Assembly: GCA_017474285.1 (NCBI GenBank) | Contig: JAFVHT010000027.1 | Coordinates: 1-38,401 of the forward strand | Direction: 5' to 3' | DNA length: 38,401 nucleotides | DNA from: Acetobacter sp. | GTDB taxonomy: Bacteria > Pseudomonadota > Alphaproteobacteria > Acetobacterales > Acetobacteraceae | Shown here: in pieces, positions 19,629 through 29,566 of the stretch | Layout: each line of letters opens with the position of its first letter | How positions within the stretch are numbered: the stretch's first letter is position 1 | Notes under the pieces: model-generated | Told to the model about the DNA's origin: nothing | Databases searched by the model: none | What the model saw: only the letters and a program-made list of their open reading frames with translations | Made by a program: the position numbers and the translations under genes

Positions 19629-19901
19629 ATGACATCTGAAAATTTTTCCAAAGAAGAAACGGTTTCTGTAGGAGGGATTTCTGCGGAAAGGTTAAGAAGT
19701 ATTATTGAAAGAGTGGAGCGGTTGGAAGAAGAACGCAAAGAATTAGCAAGCGATATTAAAGATATTCTCCTTGAAGCCAAATCGGCGGGTTTTGATGTCA
19801 AAGTTATTCGCCAAATTTTACGTTTGCGTAAACAAGAACCCGCAGAGGTGGAAGAACAAGAAACTCTTTTAGACCTCTATCGTCGCGCCTTAGGCATGTA
19901 G
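19629..19901 (+). CDS. gapR: GapR family nucleoid-associated protein (DUF2312)
   Basis: A 90-residue, mostly helical protein. The core SAERLRSIIERVERLEEERKELASDIKDI is the DUF2312/GapR signature, followed by AKSAGFDVKVIRQILRLRKQ. In Caulobacter GapR binds AT-rich overtwisted DNA ahead of replication forks and RNA polymerase and helps the gyrase/topoisomerase IV enzymes. That role is known for the family and inferred here. I prefer ATG 19629 because AAAAGGGA ends 8 bases upstream; ATG 19623 would leave only 2 bases. Confidence 0.9.
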   Translation: MTSENFSKEETVSVGGISAERLRSIIERVERLEEERKELASDIKDILLEAKSAGFDVKVIRQILRLRKQEPAEVEEQETLLDLYRRALGM

Positions 19902-19988
19902 GGAATATATAGGGAATGCGTATACAGCGCGTTAATCCGTAGAATTGAACAGATAAAAAAATAACAGAGATCGGGAGCGTGTTTGAAG

Positions 19989-21017
19989 ATGGTGTTCTCT
20001 TTCCCTGAATGGTTGCCTTTATGGGGACAACTTCTGGTTTTAGCGGTTGGGTTTATTGTTGTTTTAGCGTTTATGATGATGCCTTTTGCGGTTTTTGGCG
20101 TCAAAGGGCGGATAACAGAACTCTCAATACAAATAGAAGAACTTCAAACAATGGTGAGTATCTATGCTGCGCGCGTTAGAGAGGCACAAGATGCCCAAGC
20201 TCAAGAGATGAGGCATTACGTCAATAACAATGAGGGCGGAAAATTTGAAGAAATCACGGTATCAGAAATTTACCCGATAAGAACGGGCTCTATTAAACAG
20301 GAACAGAGTCAACAACAGGCTTACACACAAAGACCTACCCAAAATATCCCGCCTCAAACCCCTGCGGGATACACGCAAAGAGAGCAACGGGAGCAACAAA
20401 TTCCCAAAAGAGACACAAGAAGGGAAGCACGAGGAGAGAGACAAGAAAGACAAACAGGGCCCTCTATGCAAGAAGTACCTGTTTTCCCTGAAATACGTGC
20501 GCCTAGAGTCTCTGATGCGTATGAGGCGCGGCGGGTTGACGTGCCCATTCCACCTTCTATCCATCCGATAAACGTTGTCAATACACAGCCTTCAGAACGT
20601 ATGTCTTCGGATCGTATGCCGTGGCATGAGAAGGTGCCAGAAAGACAACCCGAGAAACAACTTGAAAGACAACCCGAAAGACAAGGAGAAAGGCAAATCG
20701 AGAAACAAGAAGAACGAGGGGAAGAAAGACTGGAAACCTATCAGGCAAGAGACCAAGAAACAGAAATGGAAATGCCGTGGCAACAAAAAGTACCCGATGC
20801 GCATCGTCTTCCTTATAAACCCGATTTTTCTGACCAACGACCTCACGCCCGCCAAAACGAGAACCCTCATAAGAGCGGTCCGAACAGCCCAAACAGCAGC
20901 CAAAATAAAAGAGGATATTATCCCTATACGCCGCCTCCCTCTGCTGATGATTGGCGGGGTTTTGATATAGGACGTACCGAACCCGTTTTAAGTTGGCCCC
21001 CTCGTTCGTCTTCTTAA
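19989..21017 (+). CDS. Membrane-anchored protein with coiled coil and Arg/Gln/Glu-rich repeat tail
   Basis: About 342 residues, no family recognised. One N-terminal transmembrane segment (LLVLAVGFIVVLAFMMMPF) precedes a short coiled coil (ITELSIQIEELQTMVSIYAARVREAQD begins around residue 45; it is rich in heptad leucine/isoleucine). The rest is low-complexity and disordered, with repeated units such as PERQPEKQ, LERQPERQ and ERQIEKQ at about residues 215-245, then Pro-rich and Ser-rich ends. The layout resembles small scaffold or cell-envelope proteins of Acetobacteraceae, but no function can be given. Start ATG 19989 or TTG 19983; GGGAG lies 11 or 5 bases upstream respectively. Same direction as gapR, about 90 bp behind it. 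Confidence 0.65.
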   Translation: MVFSFPEWLPLWGQLLVLAVGFIVVLAFMMMPFAVFGVKGRITELSIQIEELQTMVSIYAARVREAQDAQAQEMRHYVNNNEGGKFEEITVSEIYPIRTGSIKQEQSQQQAYTQRPTQNIPPQTPAGYTQREQREQQIPKRDTRREARGERQERQTGPSMQEVPVFPEIRAPRVSDAYEARRVDVPIPPSIHPINVVNTQPSERMSSDRMPWHEKVPERQPEKQLERQPERQGERQIEKQEERGEERLETYQARDQETEMEMPWQQKVPDAHRLPYKPDFSDQRPHARQNENPHKSGPNSPNSSQNKRGYYPYTPPPSADDWRGFDIGRTEPVLSWPPRSSS

Positions 21018-21077
21018 TCTCTTTTATTAAGAAATAAAATTTAAGAGATAAAAGTATAAAAATCGAAAAGAGAAAAC

Positions 21078-21267
21078 TTATATCCAGTAGGACTGTTTAA
21101 TTCTGGCTTCAACCATCGCCGCCCACCTTGTATGACAAGCGTTACAAAATTCCTCCTGTTGTAATAACGGCATCAGGGCTTGTAATGGTAACAATACGCT
21201 GCAATTTTCTACATTTTGGGCATAAAACATCTTGTTTTTTTGGTTCAAATTTTTTCGCCGAAGACAT
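21078..21267 (-). pseudogene. Small zinc-ribbon protein split by a frameshift
   Basis: From ATG 21267, with AAAGGA nine bases upstream, the frame reads 41 codons, contains CPKC and stops at 21142. Shifting by one base gives an open frame that holds FCNACHTRWAAM and ends at 21078. Joined, the two halves make a 62-residue protein with a CPxC ... CxxC zinc ribbon, so the sequence appears to carry one extra base between the two cysteine pairs. This is not a known programmed frameshift site. It may be a real pseudogene, a sequencing error or a short-lived variant. The gene is on the same strand as proB and downstream of it. Confidence 0.5.
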
Positions 21268-21294
21268 TAAGGAAAATCCTTTCTAAAAAATCTC

Positions 21295-21424
21295 TTAGTT
21301 ATCCGCAAACAGGCGAACAACAAAGGGTAAGACAAAACTACAATACCCACAGACCAGCACAGGCGGGTTCCTCGAACCTTTTAGCGGATAGATGAGGAAA
21401 ACGCACAGCGAGAGCGTCACTCAT
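21295..21424 (-). other. Possible second frameshifted microgene with a CGYC knuckle
   Basis: From ATG 21424 the frame encodes MSDALAVRFPHLSAKRFEEP and then stops at 21338. The frame shifted by one base carries VLVCGYCSFVLPFVVRLF and stops at 21295. As with the neighbour, joining the halves requires dropping one base. The ribosome-binding site is weak and the second frame could also start alone at a GTG, so this is a low-confidence call. Confidence 0.25.
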
Positions 21425-21517
21425 GTTCTCTATTGTTGAGGTAAGAATACGCCTTTGATGACTTTAAGCCCACGCTTGCCTCTTTTGGGGGCATCATAAC
21501 AAAGTGGGAACATAGTG

Positions 21518-22666
21518 TTACAACATGGCGAGATCATTGCGGTGAACAATTTCATCACGCCCGGGCTTGCCGAGAATAAAGGCTATTTCCGTGGTGTGGT
21601 GCCCAGCAATACGGCGCGCATCATGTGCATCATGCGCGGCGAGACCATGGGCAAGCGTGTTGCCATCTTTTTCAATAATTTCCACAAGATCGCCTTGTGA
21701 AAAATGTCCCTTAACCGCAAGAACCCCGATTGGCAACAAAGAACGCCCTTTTTGGAGTGCAAGGGCAGCCCGATGATCAATAATAATTTTACCTGATGGG
21801 TTTAAACTGCCCGCAAGCCATTGCTTGCGCGCGGTCAGTGTTTTTTGTGTTTGCGGTAAAAACCATGAACACCGCGCCCCCTCCATCAGCGCTTTAAGGG
21901 GGTGGGGTTTTTGCCCATTGGCAATAACCATAGCACAACCCGATCGCGTGGCAATTCCCGCTGCAAGAAGTTTTGTTCGCATACCGCCAGAGGAATAGCC
22001 GGGCGGAGGGGCGCCACCCATCGCCTCGATTTCAGGGGTAAGAGTCTCAATAAGGGGTAAATGTTGCGCTTGGGGATCATGACGCGGGTCTGCTGTATAA
22101 AGCCCGTCAATATCTGATAAAAGAACAAGTTGATCAGCATTCATAATTTGGGCAACGCGGGCAGCAAGGCGATCATTATCACCGACGCGGATTCCTTCAG
22201 TGGTGACAGTGTCATTTTCGTTAATAACGGGTACACAGCCGAGGTCTAACAAGGTGTTCAACGTGGCGCGGGCGTTTAAGTAACGGCGGCGATCTTCGGT
22301 GACCTCTAGTGTTAGAAGTAATTGTGCGGCTGTGAGGTTTTGCGCTGAAAGGGCGTTGCTCCATGTTTGCGCCAAACAAATTTGTCCAACAGCGGCGGCG
22401 GCTTGTTTTTCGGCAAGGCGTAAAGCGTTCCCTGTTAGCCCAAGGCGATGCCGCGCCAGAGCAATTGCCCCCGAAGAAACAACTGTAATAGCAGTACCTT
22501 GTTGACGGAGGGTAGCAATATCTTCCGCAACGCTCATAAGCCACGTATGGCGTGGGGCGGCTTGTTGCGGGTCAACTAATAAGGCGCTCCCTATTTTTAC
22601 AACAAGACGTTTGGCTTGGGTCAAAGAAGGCGTTAGGGAAGGTGTTACAGGGGGAACGTGTTGCAC
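21518..22666 (-). CDS. proB: Glutamate 5-kinase
   Basis: About 382 residues; it phosphorylates glutamate with ATP in the first step of proline synthesis. The amino acid kinase domain has KRLVVKIGSALL, VVSSGAIALARHRLGL, NENDTV, the NDRLAARVA motif and LLSDIDGLYTADPR. GGMRTKLLAAGIATRSG follows, and a C-terminal PUA domain starts at about residue 290. The extent given uses GTG 22666, which has AGGAG six bases upstream. ATG 22714 is in frame but has no ribosome-binding site, and the extra N-terminal residues are low-complexity. It is the last intact gene of the rplU-rpmA-obgE-proB series; proA is not in the window. Confidence 0.93.
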   Translation of the reverse strand: MQHVPPVTPSLTPSLTQAKRLVVKIGSALLVDPQQAAPRHTWLMSVAEDIATLRQQGTAITVVSSGAIALARHRLGLTGNALRLAEKQAAAAVGQICLAQTWSNALSAQNLTAAQLLLTLEVTEDRRRYLNARATLNTLLDLGCVPVINENDTVTTEGIRVGDNDRLAARVAQIMNADQLVLLSDIDGLYTADPRHDPQAQHLPLIETLTPEIEAMGGAPPPGYSSGGMRTKLLAAGIATRSGCAMVIANGQKPHPLKALMEGARCSWFLPQTQKTLTARKQWLAGSLNPSGKIIIDHRAALALQKGRSLLPIGVLAVKGHFSQGDLVEIIEKDGNTLAHGLAAHDAHDARRIAGHHTTEIAFILGKPGRDEIVHRNDLAML

Positions 22667-22804
22667 GTCTTGCTCCTGTTGCGTCTGTTTCGTGTGGCTG
22701 GATTTGAGAGACATGATCACTATAAAACGAAATAAAACAAAATAAGACGACAAAGAAAAGGTAAAAATAAACAGAGGTGAAGGCGAGTCAGGGGGGAAAA
22801 GTAG

Positions 22805-23896
<1,092 letters not shown>

Positions 23897-24051
23897 TCAC
23901 AAGCCTATTATAGAACATAAACTTTTATTCTGTGCCACAAATGCCAAAAAATCCCTTAAAGACCCAATCCCACAAAACTCATAGTAGAGAGTTCAGGAAA
24001 GGCGTGATGGTTCTAACCCCGTTGTAATCTTTATTGTGTACTCTGGGCACT

Positions 24052-24312
24052 CTAGGCGGCTGGTGCTTCAACAGAAACGTAAACACGCCCTTCTGCCCGA
24101 CGGGTAAAGCGAACAAACCCATCAATTAACGCAAACAAAGTGTGATCACGCCCAACGCCAACATTAAGCCCTGCTTTAATTTTTGTACCCCGTTGGCGTA
24201 CAATAATATTCCCTGCAACAACTTGCTGACCACCTGATTTTTTAAGTCCAAGGCGTCGACCTGCACTATCGCGCCCGTTACGCGACGAACCGCCTGCTTT
24301 TTTTGTTGCCAT
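24052..24312 (-). CDS. rpmA: 50S ribosomal protein L27
   Basis: An 86-residue L27 with the conserved N-terminus [16 protein letters not shown], which reaches the peptidyl-transferase centre, followed by [13 protein letters not shown] and IIVRQRGTK. There is no N-terminal extension of the type that is cleaved in Firmicutes. It lies about 110 bp downstream of rplU on the same strand, the standard pair. Confidence 0.98.
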   Translation of the reverse strand: MATKKAGGSSRNGRDSAGRRLGLKKSGGQQVVAGNIIVRQRGTKIKAGLNVGVGRDHTLFALIDGFVRFTRRAEGRVYVSVEAPAA

Positions 24313-24419
24313 TTCTAAAAACCCCTTATGACCTTAATGTAAGAGTGAAGCAACCCTATTTTATACCCTTTATAAAAAGGGAAAATTTTATTTTCCAAAA
24401 AAAGAAAAATAAAGAAAAA

Positions 24420-24734
24420 TTAGGCTGCGTGAATATCTTGAATCCGTATAACCGTCACTGATTGACGATGTCCATTTTTACGGCGACTATTCTGCCGACG
24501 ACGTTTTTTGAAAACAATGACTTTTTCAAGGCGATCTTGGGCAATAACATGCGCCGTGACTTTAACACCCGCTAAAGTGGGTGTGCCAATTTGAGACCCC
24601 TGTGCATTGCCAACAGCAAGAACATCATCAAATGTGAGAACAGAACCAGCTTCTGTGTCAAGTTTTTCAACTTTAAGAATATCGCCGGGTTTAACCCGAT
24701 ATTGTTTACCGCCTGTGCGGATAACTGCAAACAT
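24420..24734 (-). CDS. rplU: 50S ribosomal protein L21
   Basis: A 104-residue L21 with [18 protein letters not shown] at the N-terminus and the basic rRNA-binding motif [20 protein letters not shown] near the C-terminus. First gene of the rplU-rpmA-obgE-proB cluster on the minus strand. The tail sequence resembles Acetobacteraceae L21, one of the taxonomic hints used. Confidence 0.98.
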   Translation of the reverse strand: MFAVIRTGGKQYRVKPGDILKVEKLDTEAGSVLTFDDVLAVGNAQGSQIGTPTLAGVKVTAHVIAQDRLEKVIVFKKRRRQNSRRKNGHRQSVTVIRIQDIHAA

Positions 24735-24935
24735 GAACGTTTAACCTTCCACGAACATTTCTAAAAAACAGCTTTTATTTGTATATCCTATGCCTCTATA
24801 CACCGATAAAGATTTTTCTGCAAGAGAGAAGAGCCATAAAGACAAAAACAAAAATAAAAAATAGAACATTTAATCTCAAAGAGAACGTAGGTCGTAAACT
24901 CTTTAACCTTGTATTATTAAAAGAGTTTTTTGGAG

Positions 24936-25136
24936 TTATATGTCGTAATCTGATGGAGGAGGGGGAGAACGGCGTTTACGGCGTTTTTTGCGTGTACGTT
25001 CCTCTTTTTCGCAACGTTCAATCTCTTGTTTTTTATCTTCGTTAACATTATAGATCATAATATATAATATTAGAAAACTGCCTAACATAAAGGTACCAAA
25101 AACAGATAATACGCCGATAATTTCGGTTAGGGTCAT
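24936..25136 (-). CDS. Small single-pass membrane protein, unknown function
   Basis: 66 residues from ATG 25136, which has AAGGAA six bases upstream; a longer frame to 25199 lacks such a site. The N-terminal half is one transmembrane helix (IIGVLSVFGTFMLGSFLILYIMIY). It is followed by a highly charged tail ending in RTRKKRRKRRSPPPP. This topology suggests a small inner-membrane protein with a basic cytoplasmic tail. No family recognised. Confidence 0.55.
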   Translation of the reverse strand: MTLTEIIGVLSVFGTFMLGSFLILYIMIYNVNEDKKQEIERCEKEERTRKKRRKRRSPPPPSDYDI

Positions 25137-25245
25137 TTTTATTTCCTTAAAATGTGCCTTAAAAAGGTGCACTGAGGGAGATGTAAAATAATAAAACAAA
25201 TGATACCAAAAAAAAAGTGTTATGGAATCGGTTTATATGTCTTTC

Positions 25246-25274
25246 TTGCGTTATGGCAAAAGGGCGTTTATAAA
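25246..25274 (+). promoter_or_regulatory. Sigma-70-type promoter for tRNA-Ser
   Basis: TTGCGT at 25246-25251 and TATAAA at 25269-25274 are separated by 17 bases. This puts transcription start about 18 bases before the mature tRNA. Confidence 0.55.
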
Positions 25275-25299
25275 AGATGAAAAAAGGAGAAATACTAAA

Positions 25300-25389
25300 G
25301 GAGAGATGCCAGAGTGGTCGAATGGGGCGGTCTCGAAAACCGTTGTGCCTTTAGAGGTACCGAGGGTTCGAATCCCTCTCTCTCCGCCA
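25300..25389 (+). tRNA. tRNA-Ser (CGA)
   Basis: A 90-base class II tRNA with a long variable arm and an encoded CCA end. The acceptor stem GGAGAGA pairs with TCTCTCC (25379-25385). The anticodon loop CTCGAAA gives anticodon CGA at 25334-25336, which reads UCG. The T arm GAGGG-TTCGAAT-CCCTC is perfect. Confidence 0.96.
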
Positions 25390-25460
25390 ATTATTGCGTC
25401 TATGTTTGCGCCTATATTTTTGTTTTCTATTTCTGTTACGCCATAAAAGGGCTTAAAAAA

Positions 25461-25489
25461 GGGTTTAAAAACGCAGTTTTTAACAACCC
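25461..25489. terminator. Hairpin between tRNA-Ser and priA
   Basis: GGGTT ... AAAAAC, GCA, GTTTTT ... AACCC forms a two-part stem with a small internal asymmetry, between the convergent tRNA-Ser and priA genes. The following U-tract is weak on both strands. Confidence 0.4.
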
Positions 25490-25493
25490 AATC

Positions 25494-27797
25494 CTAAAAA
25501 AACGAAACAGGGTCTATATCAATATCAATGCGCGCGGTGCGGGGTGGTGGGGGTATGAGACTCAGCCAGCGGCGTACAAGAGGTTGGAGAGCAATGTGGC
25601 GGCGTGTACGCAATAAAAGCCGCCGCCGATGCCGCCCGCGGAGGAGCGCAAGCGGGGCGGGAGCAGGTCCTAAAACGTCTATACCCTCCCCATAAGGGGC
25701 AGTACGTCCAAGTTCAGCAGCAATGGCGTCGGCTTGTTCTGCGGTGGGGGCGCTAACAATAAGCGCGGCTAGTCGTCCATAAGGGGGCCAAAAACGCGGG
25801 ACACGTTGGGCGGATTCTTGCGCCATAAAAGCGCGCATATCTCCTGAAAGCAACGCTTGCATCACAGGGTGTTCAGGCGCGTAGCTTTGGAGCAAAACAC
25901 GACCCGCTTTCTCACGCCCCGCGCGCCCTGCCACTTGGTGGAGGAGTTGAAACGTGCGCTCTCCCGCACGTAAATCAGCTCCCATGAGCCCTAAATCGGC
26001 ATCAACAACGCCGACAAGCGTTAAAGAGGGAAAATGCCACCCTTTGGCAACGATTTGTGTGCCAATAATGAGGTCTATTTCTTTTTTATTCATTTGTTCT
26101 ACAGCGTGCGCAGCCGCTTGGGCGTTCTGCATGGTATCGCTTGACATCACAAGAAGCCGTGCTTGTGGAAAAGCCGCCTGTGCCTCTTCTGTAATGCGTT
26201 CTATACCCGGACCAACAGCAATAAGGCTTTTTTCTTTTAAACAAGCGGGGCAAATATGGGGGAGGGGTTCTGTGTGTTCACAATGGTGGCAGGCGAGTTG
26301 CTGGCGAGTTTGATGGTGCACAAGCCATGCCGTGCAGTGAGGGCACTCAAAACGATGCCCGCAACTTTGGCACACTGTTAGCGGCGCATAGCCTCGGCGG
26401 TTCAAAAAAAGCATGGCTTGCTCACCGCGGGCAATGGTTTGGTATAGACTTTCTTTGAGAAGAGGGGAGAGAAATTGTCCCGATTCAGGCGGTGTTTGGC
26501 GCATATCAATGAGTTCGGTTTGAGGTAAACACATACCTCCATGCCGTGTAGAGAGCATAATATGCCGATAACGCCCTGCCTCAACATTAACCAAACTTTC
26601 TAAACTTGGCGTGGCAGATACCAAAATAACGGGAAAATGCCCCAACCGTCCGCGAACAACTGCCATATCCCGTGCGTTGTAAATCACGTTTTCTTCTTGT
26701 TTGAAAACACTTTCATGTTCTTCATCAACAATAATCATCCCGAGATTTTGAAAAGGCAAAAAAAGAGCAGAACGTGCCCCTGCCACAACAGACACATGCC
26801 CCTTAGCTGCTCCTGTCCAAACAAGACGACGATTTTTTTGCCCAACATCGGAGTGCCACAACGCGGGGCGCACGCCAAAACGGCGCTGAAATCGTTCTAT
26901 CCATTGCGCTGATAAGGCAATTTCAGGCAATAACACCAAAATTTGTTTGTTCTGTTCAAGACATGCGGCGATTGCTTCTTGATAAATTTCTGTTTTTCCT
27001 GCGCCTGTAACTCCTTCTAACAGCGTGACAGAAAAACCGCTTTCATGGACAGTGTGGCGTAATGTGGCGGCGGCGTCATATTGGTGCCCCTCTAAAACAG
27101 GAGGGCAATAATGGGGATGGGGTTGTTCAAAAGTTTGTTCAGGAGCAAGGGGTACAGCACATAATGCGCCAGCCTCAGCGAGCCCCCGGATCACGCTAGG
27201 GTTTGTTTGGGCACAACGGGCTAACTCTGCTGTACTACGCGCAACGCCATCAGCAAGCACGCGCAACACATTATGTCGTGCAGAGGTAAGGCGGAGGGTT
27301 TGCGGTTGCTGGGGAGCAAGGCGCCACCCTGTGGGCGGTGAAAGAGAGTTGATCCCTTTTTGTAAAAGAGGGCGCAACGCCATCGCCATGACCATACCAG
27401 GGGCAGAAAGCGTATAAGCCGCAACCCAATCAATAAAACGGCGTAACTCTTTAGGTAAAGGCGGATAATCCTGCTTCGTAAGAACCGCGCGTAAACGGTG
27501 TGTGTCATCAAGCGGTGGTGGAGCAGGAGGGGCGAGATCAGGCGGTAAATGAGAGGCAATCTCCCAGACAACCCCTATTTTTTGTTTTTTTCCTAAAGGC
27601 ACCGTCACAATATCTCCTGCTTGGAGGGCTAAATTTTCGGGCTTTATATAGGTCAGCGGAGTAGGTAACGGTAAAGGTAAAAGAACAGAAACACAATTTT
27701 CTCGAGAAGAGACAGGATCGGTTTCGGAAGTTTGAGAGGGGGGAGGTGGTAAATTGGCGGAAACAGAAGCGTTAAGAAGGGAAAAAGAAAAAAGCAT
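25494..27797 (-). CDS. priA: Primosomal protein N' (replication restart helicase PriA)
   Basis: About 767 residues. PriA recognises stalled forks and reloads the replisome. Visible are the N-terminal 3'-DNA-binding domain (ALQAGDIVTVPLGKKQ), the helicase Walker A GVTGAGKTEIY and the Walker B DEEHES. A zinc-binding insert has eight cysteines (CQSCGH, CPHC, CHHC, CPAC), followed by GTQIVAKGWHFPSLTLVGVVDAD and the QVAGRAGR motif VI. The start is uncertain. ATG 27797 is the first ATG of the frame but has no good ribosome-binding site; TTG 27848 would add 17 residues. It lies next to the AT-rich accessory block that separates it from xerC. Confidence 0.93.
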   Translation of the reverse strand: MLFSFSLLNASVSANLPPPPSQTSETDPVSSRENCVSVLLPLPLPTPLTYIKPENLALQAGDIVTVPLGKKQKIGVVWEIASHLPPDLAPPAPPPLDDTHRLRAVLTKQDYPPLPKELRRFIDWVAAYTLSAPGMVMAMALRPLLQKGINSLSPPTGWRLAPQQPQTLRLTSARHNVLRVLADGVARSTAELARCAQTNPSVIRGLAEAGALCAVPLAPEQTFEQPHPHYCPPVLEGHQYDAAATLRHTVHESGFSVTLLEGVTGAGKTEIYQEAIAACLEQNKQILVLLPEIALSAQWIERFQRRFGVRPALWHSDVGQKNRRLVWTGAAKGHVSVVAGARSALFLPFQNLGMIIVDEEHESVFKQEENVIYNARDMAVVRGRLGHFPVILVSATPSLESLVNVEAGRYRHIMLSTRHGGMCLPQTELIDMRQTPPESGQFLSPLLKESLYQTIARGEQAMLFLNRRGYAPLTVCQSCGHRFECPHCTAWLVHHQTRQQLACHHCEHTEPLPHICPACLKEKSLIAVGPGIERITEEAQAAFPQARLLVMSSDTMQNAQAAAHAVEQMNKKEIDLIIGTQIVAKGWHFPSLTLVGVVDADLGLMGADLRAGERTFQLLHQVAGRAGREKAGRVLLQSYAPEHPVMQALLSGDMRAFMAQESAQRVPRFWPPYGRLAALIVSAPTAEQADAIAAELGRTAPYGEGIDVLGPAPAPLALLRGRHRRRLLLRTRRHIALQPLVRRWLSLIPPPPRTARIDIDIDPVSFF

Positions 27798-27904
27798 CGT
27801 CGACGGAGAAGATGAGAAGATTATGGAACAACGACAAGAAAAGAACAAAAATACAGCAGCTAAAACTAAAAGTGATAGAGAGCTATTTTACACAATAAGA
27901 TCTC

Positions 27905-27933
27905 AGAAAAAAGAACTCATCAAAAAGTGAGTT
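27905..27933 (-). terminator. Intrinsic terminator downstream of the 217-residue unknown gene
   Basis: On the minus strand AACTCA pairs with TGAGTT around an 8-base loop and is followed by CTTTTTTC. It lies about 130 bases after the stop of the gene at 28061-28714. Confidence 0.5.
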
Positions 27934-28060
27934 AAAAAGAAAAACGACGAAACACACTTAAAAAAGAATGCACACTATACTATAAGAATAGGACGGCATT
28001 TGAAACACGCCCCTAAAATACGCTACAGCGGGGTGAGTCTTGATATCTCTGTTCGCCTCT

Positions 28061-28714
28061 CTATACTCTCTTCTCGTCTTTTTTCTTTTCTTTAGTCTTG
28101 TTCCTCGTCGTTCTCATTTCGTGAGGCGGCTCTCCTCCCGGGTAAAGAGAGTAGGTAGGAAAACACTTTGACCGAGGCATAGTCGACGCGAAGAATGGAG
28201 TATTTTTTGGAGCGATAGACATAGTCTCAAATTTTTGTTTACATGCTTCGAGGTCGAGAGTCAGATTTTGCTCTTTCTGTTTCTCTTGTTCTCTGTCGCG
28301 ATGTTGTTTATTGTCAGCGTACTCTAACATCTTATCGAGAAGCGATTCAAGACGGCTGGAGTCAAGATTAGATCGGGAAAATGGATCAGGCTGTGGTTGC
28401 CTCTCCGTAAAACGAAAAAGCTGATTGAGGAGAGAATGGAGCATTGTGCGACGGTGAGGCGGGATGTGTGTTTCTCGATAGAGGAGTTCCTTAACCTCTA
28501 GGGTGAGTTTGCGGGCTTTGTCAAATTCTTTGCGTTCAAGAAGAGCGCAAATCTCTGGCCCCTTTTTCTTAAACAAAGAAAGATTAAAACGACTTACGGC
28601 ATCCCATCTCTTGATCGCGACAAGTCCACGCGTATCAGCCGAAAAAGCCCGAGCTATTGTGCTCATCTGAAGAGGGATCACAATTGAGAATTTTTTGCCT
28701 ATGGTTTTAGACAT
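28061..28714 (-). CDS. Hypothetical charged helical protein
   Basis: 217 residues, not recognised. No signal peptide or transmembrane segment. The middle (residues about 45-90) looks helical (ICALLERKEFDKARKLTLEV), and a second helical, strongly charged stretch lies at about 125-165 (LLDKMLEYADNKQHRDREQE). The C-terminus is basic and disordered (RTTRNKTKEKKKDEKRV). G6 just upstream could serve as ribosome-binding site about 10 bases before ATG 28714. The gene lies at the priA side of the accessory block and may be acquired. Function unknown. Confidence 0.5.
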   Translation of the reverse strand: MSKTIGKKFSIVIPLQMSTIARAFSADTRGLVAIKRWDAVSRFNLSLFKKKGPEICALLERKEFDKARKLTLEVKELLYRETHIPPHRRTMLHSLLNQLFRFTERQPQPDPFSRSNLDSSRLESLLDKMLEYADNKQHRDREQEKQKEQNLTLDLEACKQKFETMSIAPKNTPFFASTMPRSKCFPTYSLYPGGEPPHEMRTTRNKTKEKKKDEKRV

Positions 28715-28912
28715 AGTTACGTTACCCCCCTTTCATAGAGACAGACTTATAAAAAACTTTCCTCTACTTTATTTTATTATAGGTTAAAATCTCTATAAAA
28801 AACACTCCTTAACCCTTCTGCCTTATGGATCTTGTGGACTCTCTTAAAAATATTTTGAAGAGTTATCGGCACAAAAATCGGGCAGAGAGGGAAGAGGGAG
28901 GCATGGAGCAAA

Positions 28913-29149
28913 TTATTTTTTTACCTTATTTTTACCTGTAGAAATTTGACCTGCTGCTTTCTGACTTTCTTTATCATCAGAGCTGCCAGCGAGTGCCCCT
29001 AAGGCAAGAAGCCCAAGTCCACCAATCGCTTCCCCTGTCAGCAAGGTACCAACACTAGATTTTGATTTTGGTTCTTCTTTAAAAAGAAGATCCGCACCCT
29101 TTGATGCTACTGAACCGGCTACTGATCCGATGATTGTTTCCAAGATCAT
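28913..29149 (-). CDS. Small glycine-rich hypothetical protein
   Basis: 78 residues with an excellent ribosome-binding site (AAGGAG eight bases before ATG 29149), so probably translated. Two Gly/Ala-rich segments, IIGSVAGSVASKGADLLF and GEAIGGLGLLALGALAG, have the spacing of glycine-zipper membrane helices. The tail is Lys-rich. Such small proteins occur as phage or membrane-inserting peptides, but no family can be named. Confidence 0.6.
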   Translation of the reverse strand: MILETIIGSVAGSVASKGADLLFKEEPKSKSSVGTLLTGEAIGGLGLLALGALAGSSDDKESQKAAGQISTGKNKVKK

Positions 29150-29193
29150 AAGATTGACTCCTTATAAAAAGATAAGAAAATAAACCCAACGAA

Positions 29194-29229
29194 GAGAGTC
29201 GTTTTGGAAAAACCAAAAAAACGACTCTC
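29194..29229. repeat. Inverted repeat, possible terminator
   Basis: GAGAGTCGTTTT and AAAACGACTCTC form a 12-bp stem around an A-rich loop. It lies between the small glycine-rich gene and the remnant frame that ends at 29321, so it could end transcription coming from that remnant. The U-tract is short. Confidence 0.4.
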
Positions 29230-29320
29230 AAAGGCAGAGTAGATCAAAATGGGGGCAAGAGCTATTTTTATACTGGATAGATGTTTTTTAAACTTCAGAT
29301 TTCTAACCCCTTTTTTTTTC

Positions 29321-29557
29321 TTAAAAAAGAGAGAGTTCAAAACGACGAATAAGAGGTTTTCTTCCTGATGGACAGAACATAATATGGTCCTCTAAAAAAT
29401 TCCAATTAATAAGTCTTATTATATTGTGTTCTTCTATAAAAGAAACGTGTTTTAACACATTTTGATTTTGGGTAATGTAAGTCGTGTTATACCCAATAAG
29501 AATCAGGTAAGAATAGGTAAAAATTTGGCGGGCAGGGGATACAAAAAAACAAAGTGG
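29321..29557 (-). pseudogene. Possible gene remnant (C-terminal part of an unknown protein)
   Basis: The minus strand is open for about 78 codons without any ATG, running from a TAG at 29558-29560 to TAA at 29321. The translation looks protein-like, for example HVSFIEEHNIIRLINWNFLE and FCPSGRKPLIRRFELSLF at the end. The only in-frame start candidate is a GTG about 43 codons from the end, with no ribosome-binding site. It may be the 3' end of a lost gene. The region is AT-rich, so chance is not excluded. Confidence 0.3.
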
Positions 29558-29566
29558 CTAGAGGAA

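Noticed and set aside
20641..20720. Repeated purine-rich units, considered as a CRISPR array
   Set aside because: The repeats are short, in coding frame and encode ERQPE-KQ protein repeats; there are no unique spacers. No CRISPR array was seen anywhere in the window.
29146..29340. Minus-strand 64-codon frame rich in Phe and Lys
   Set aside because: It includes a hairpin and homopolymers and overlaps the better supported remnant frame; no start signal.
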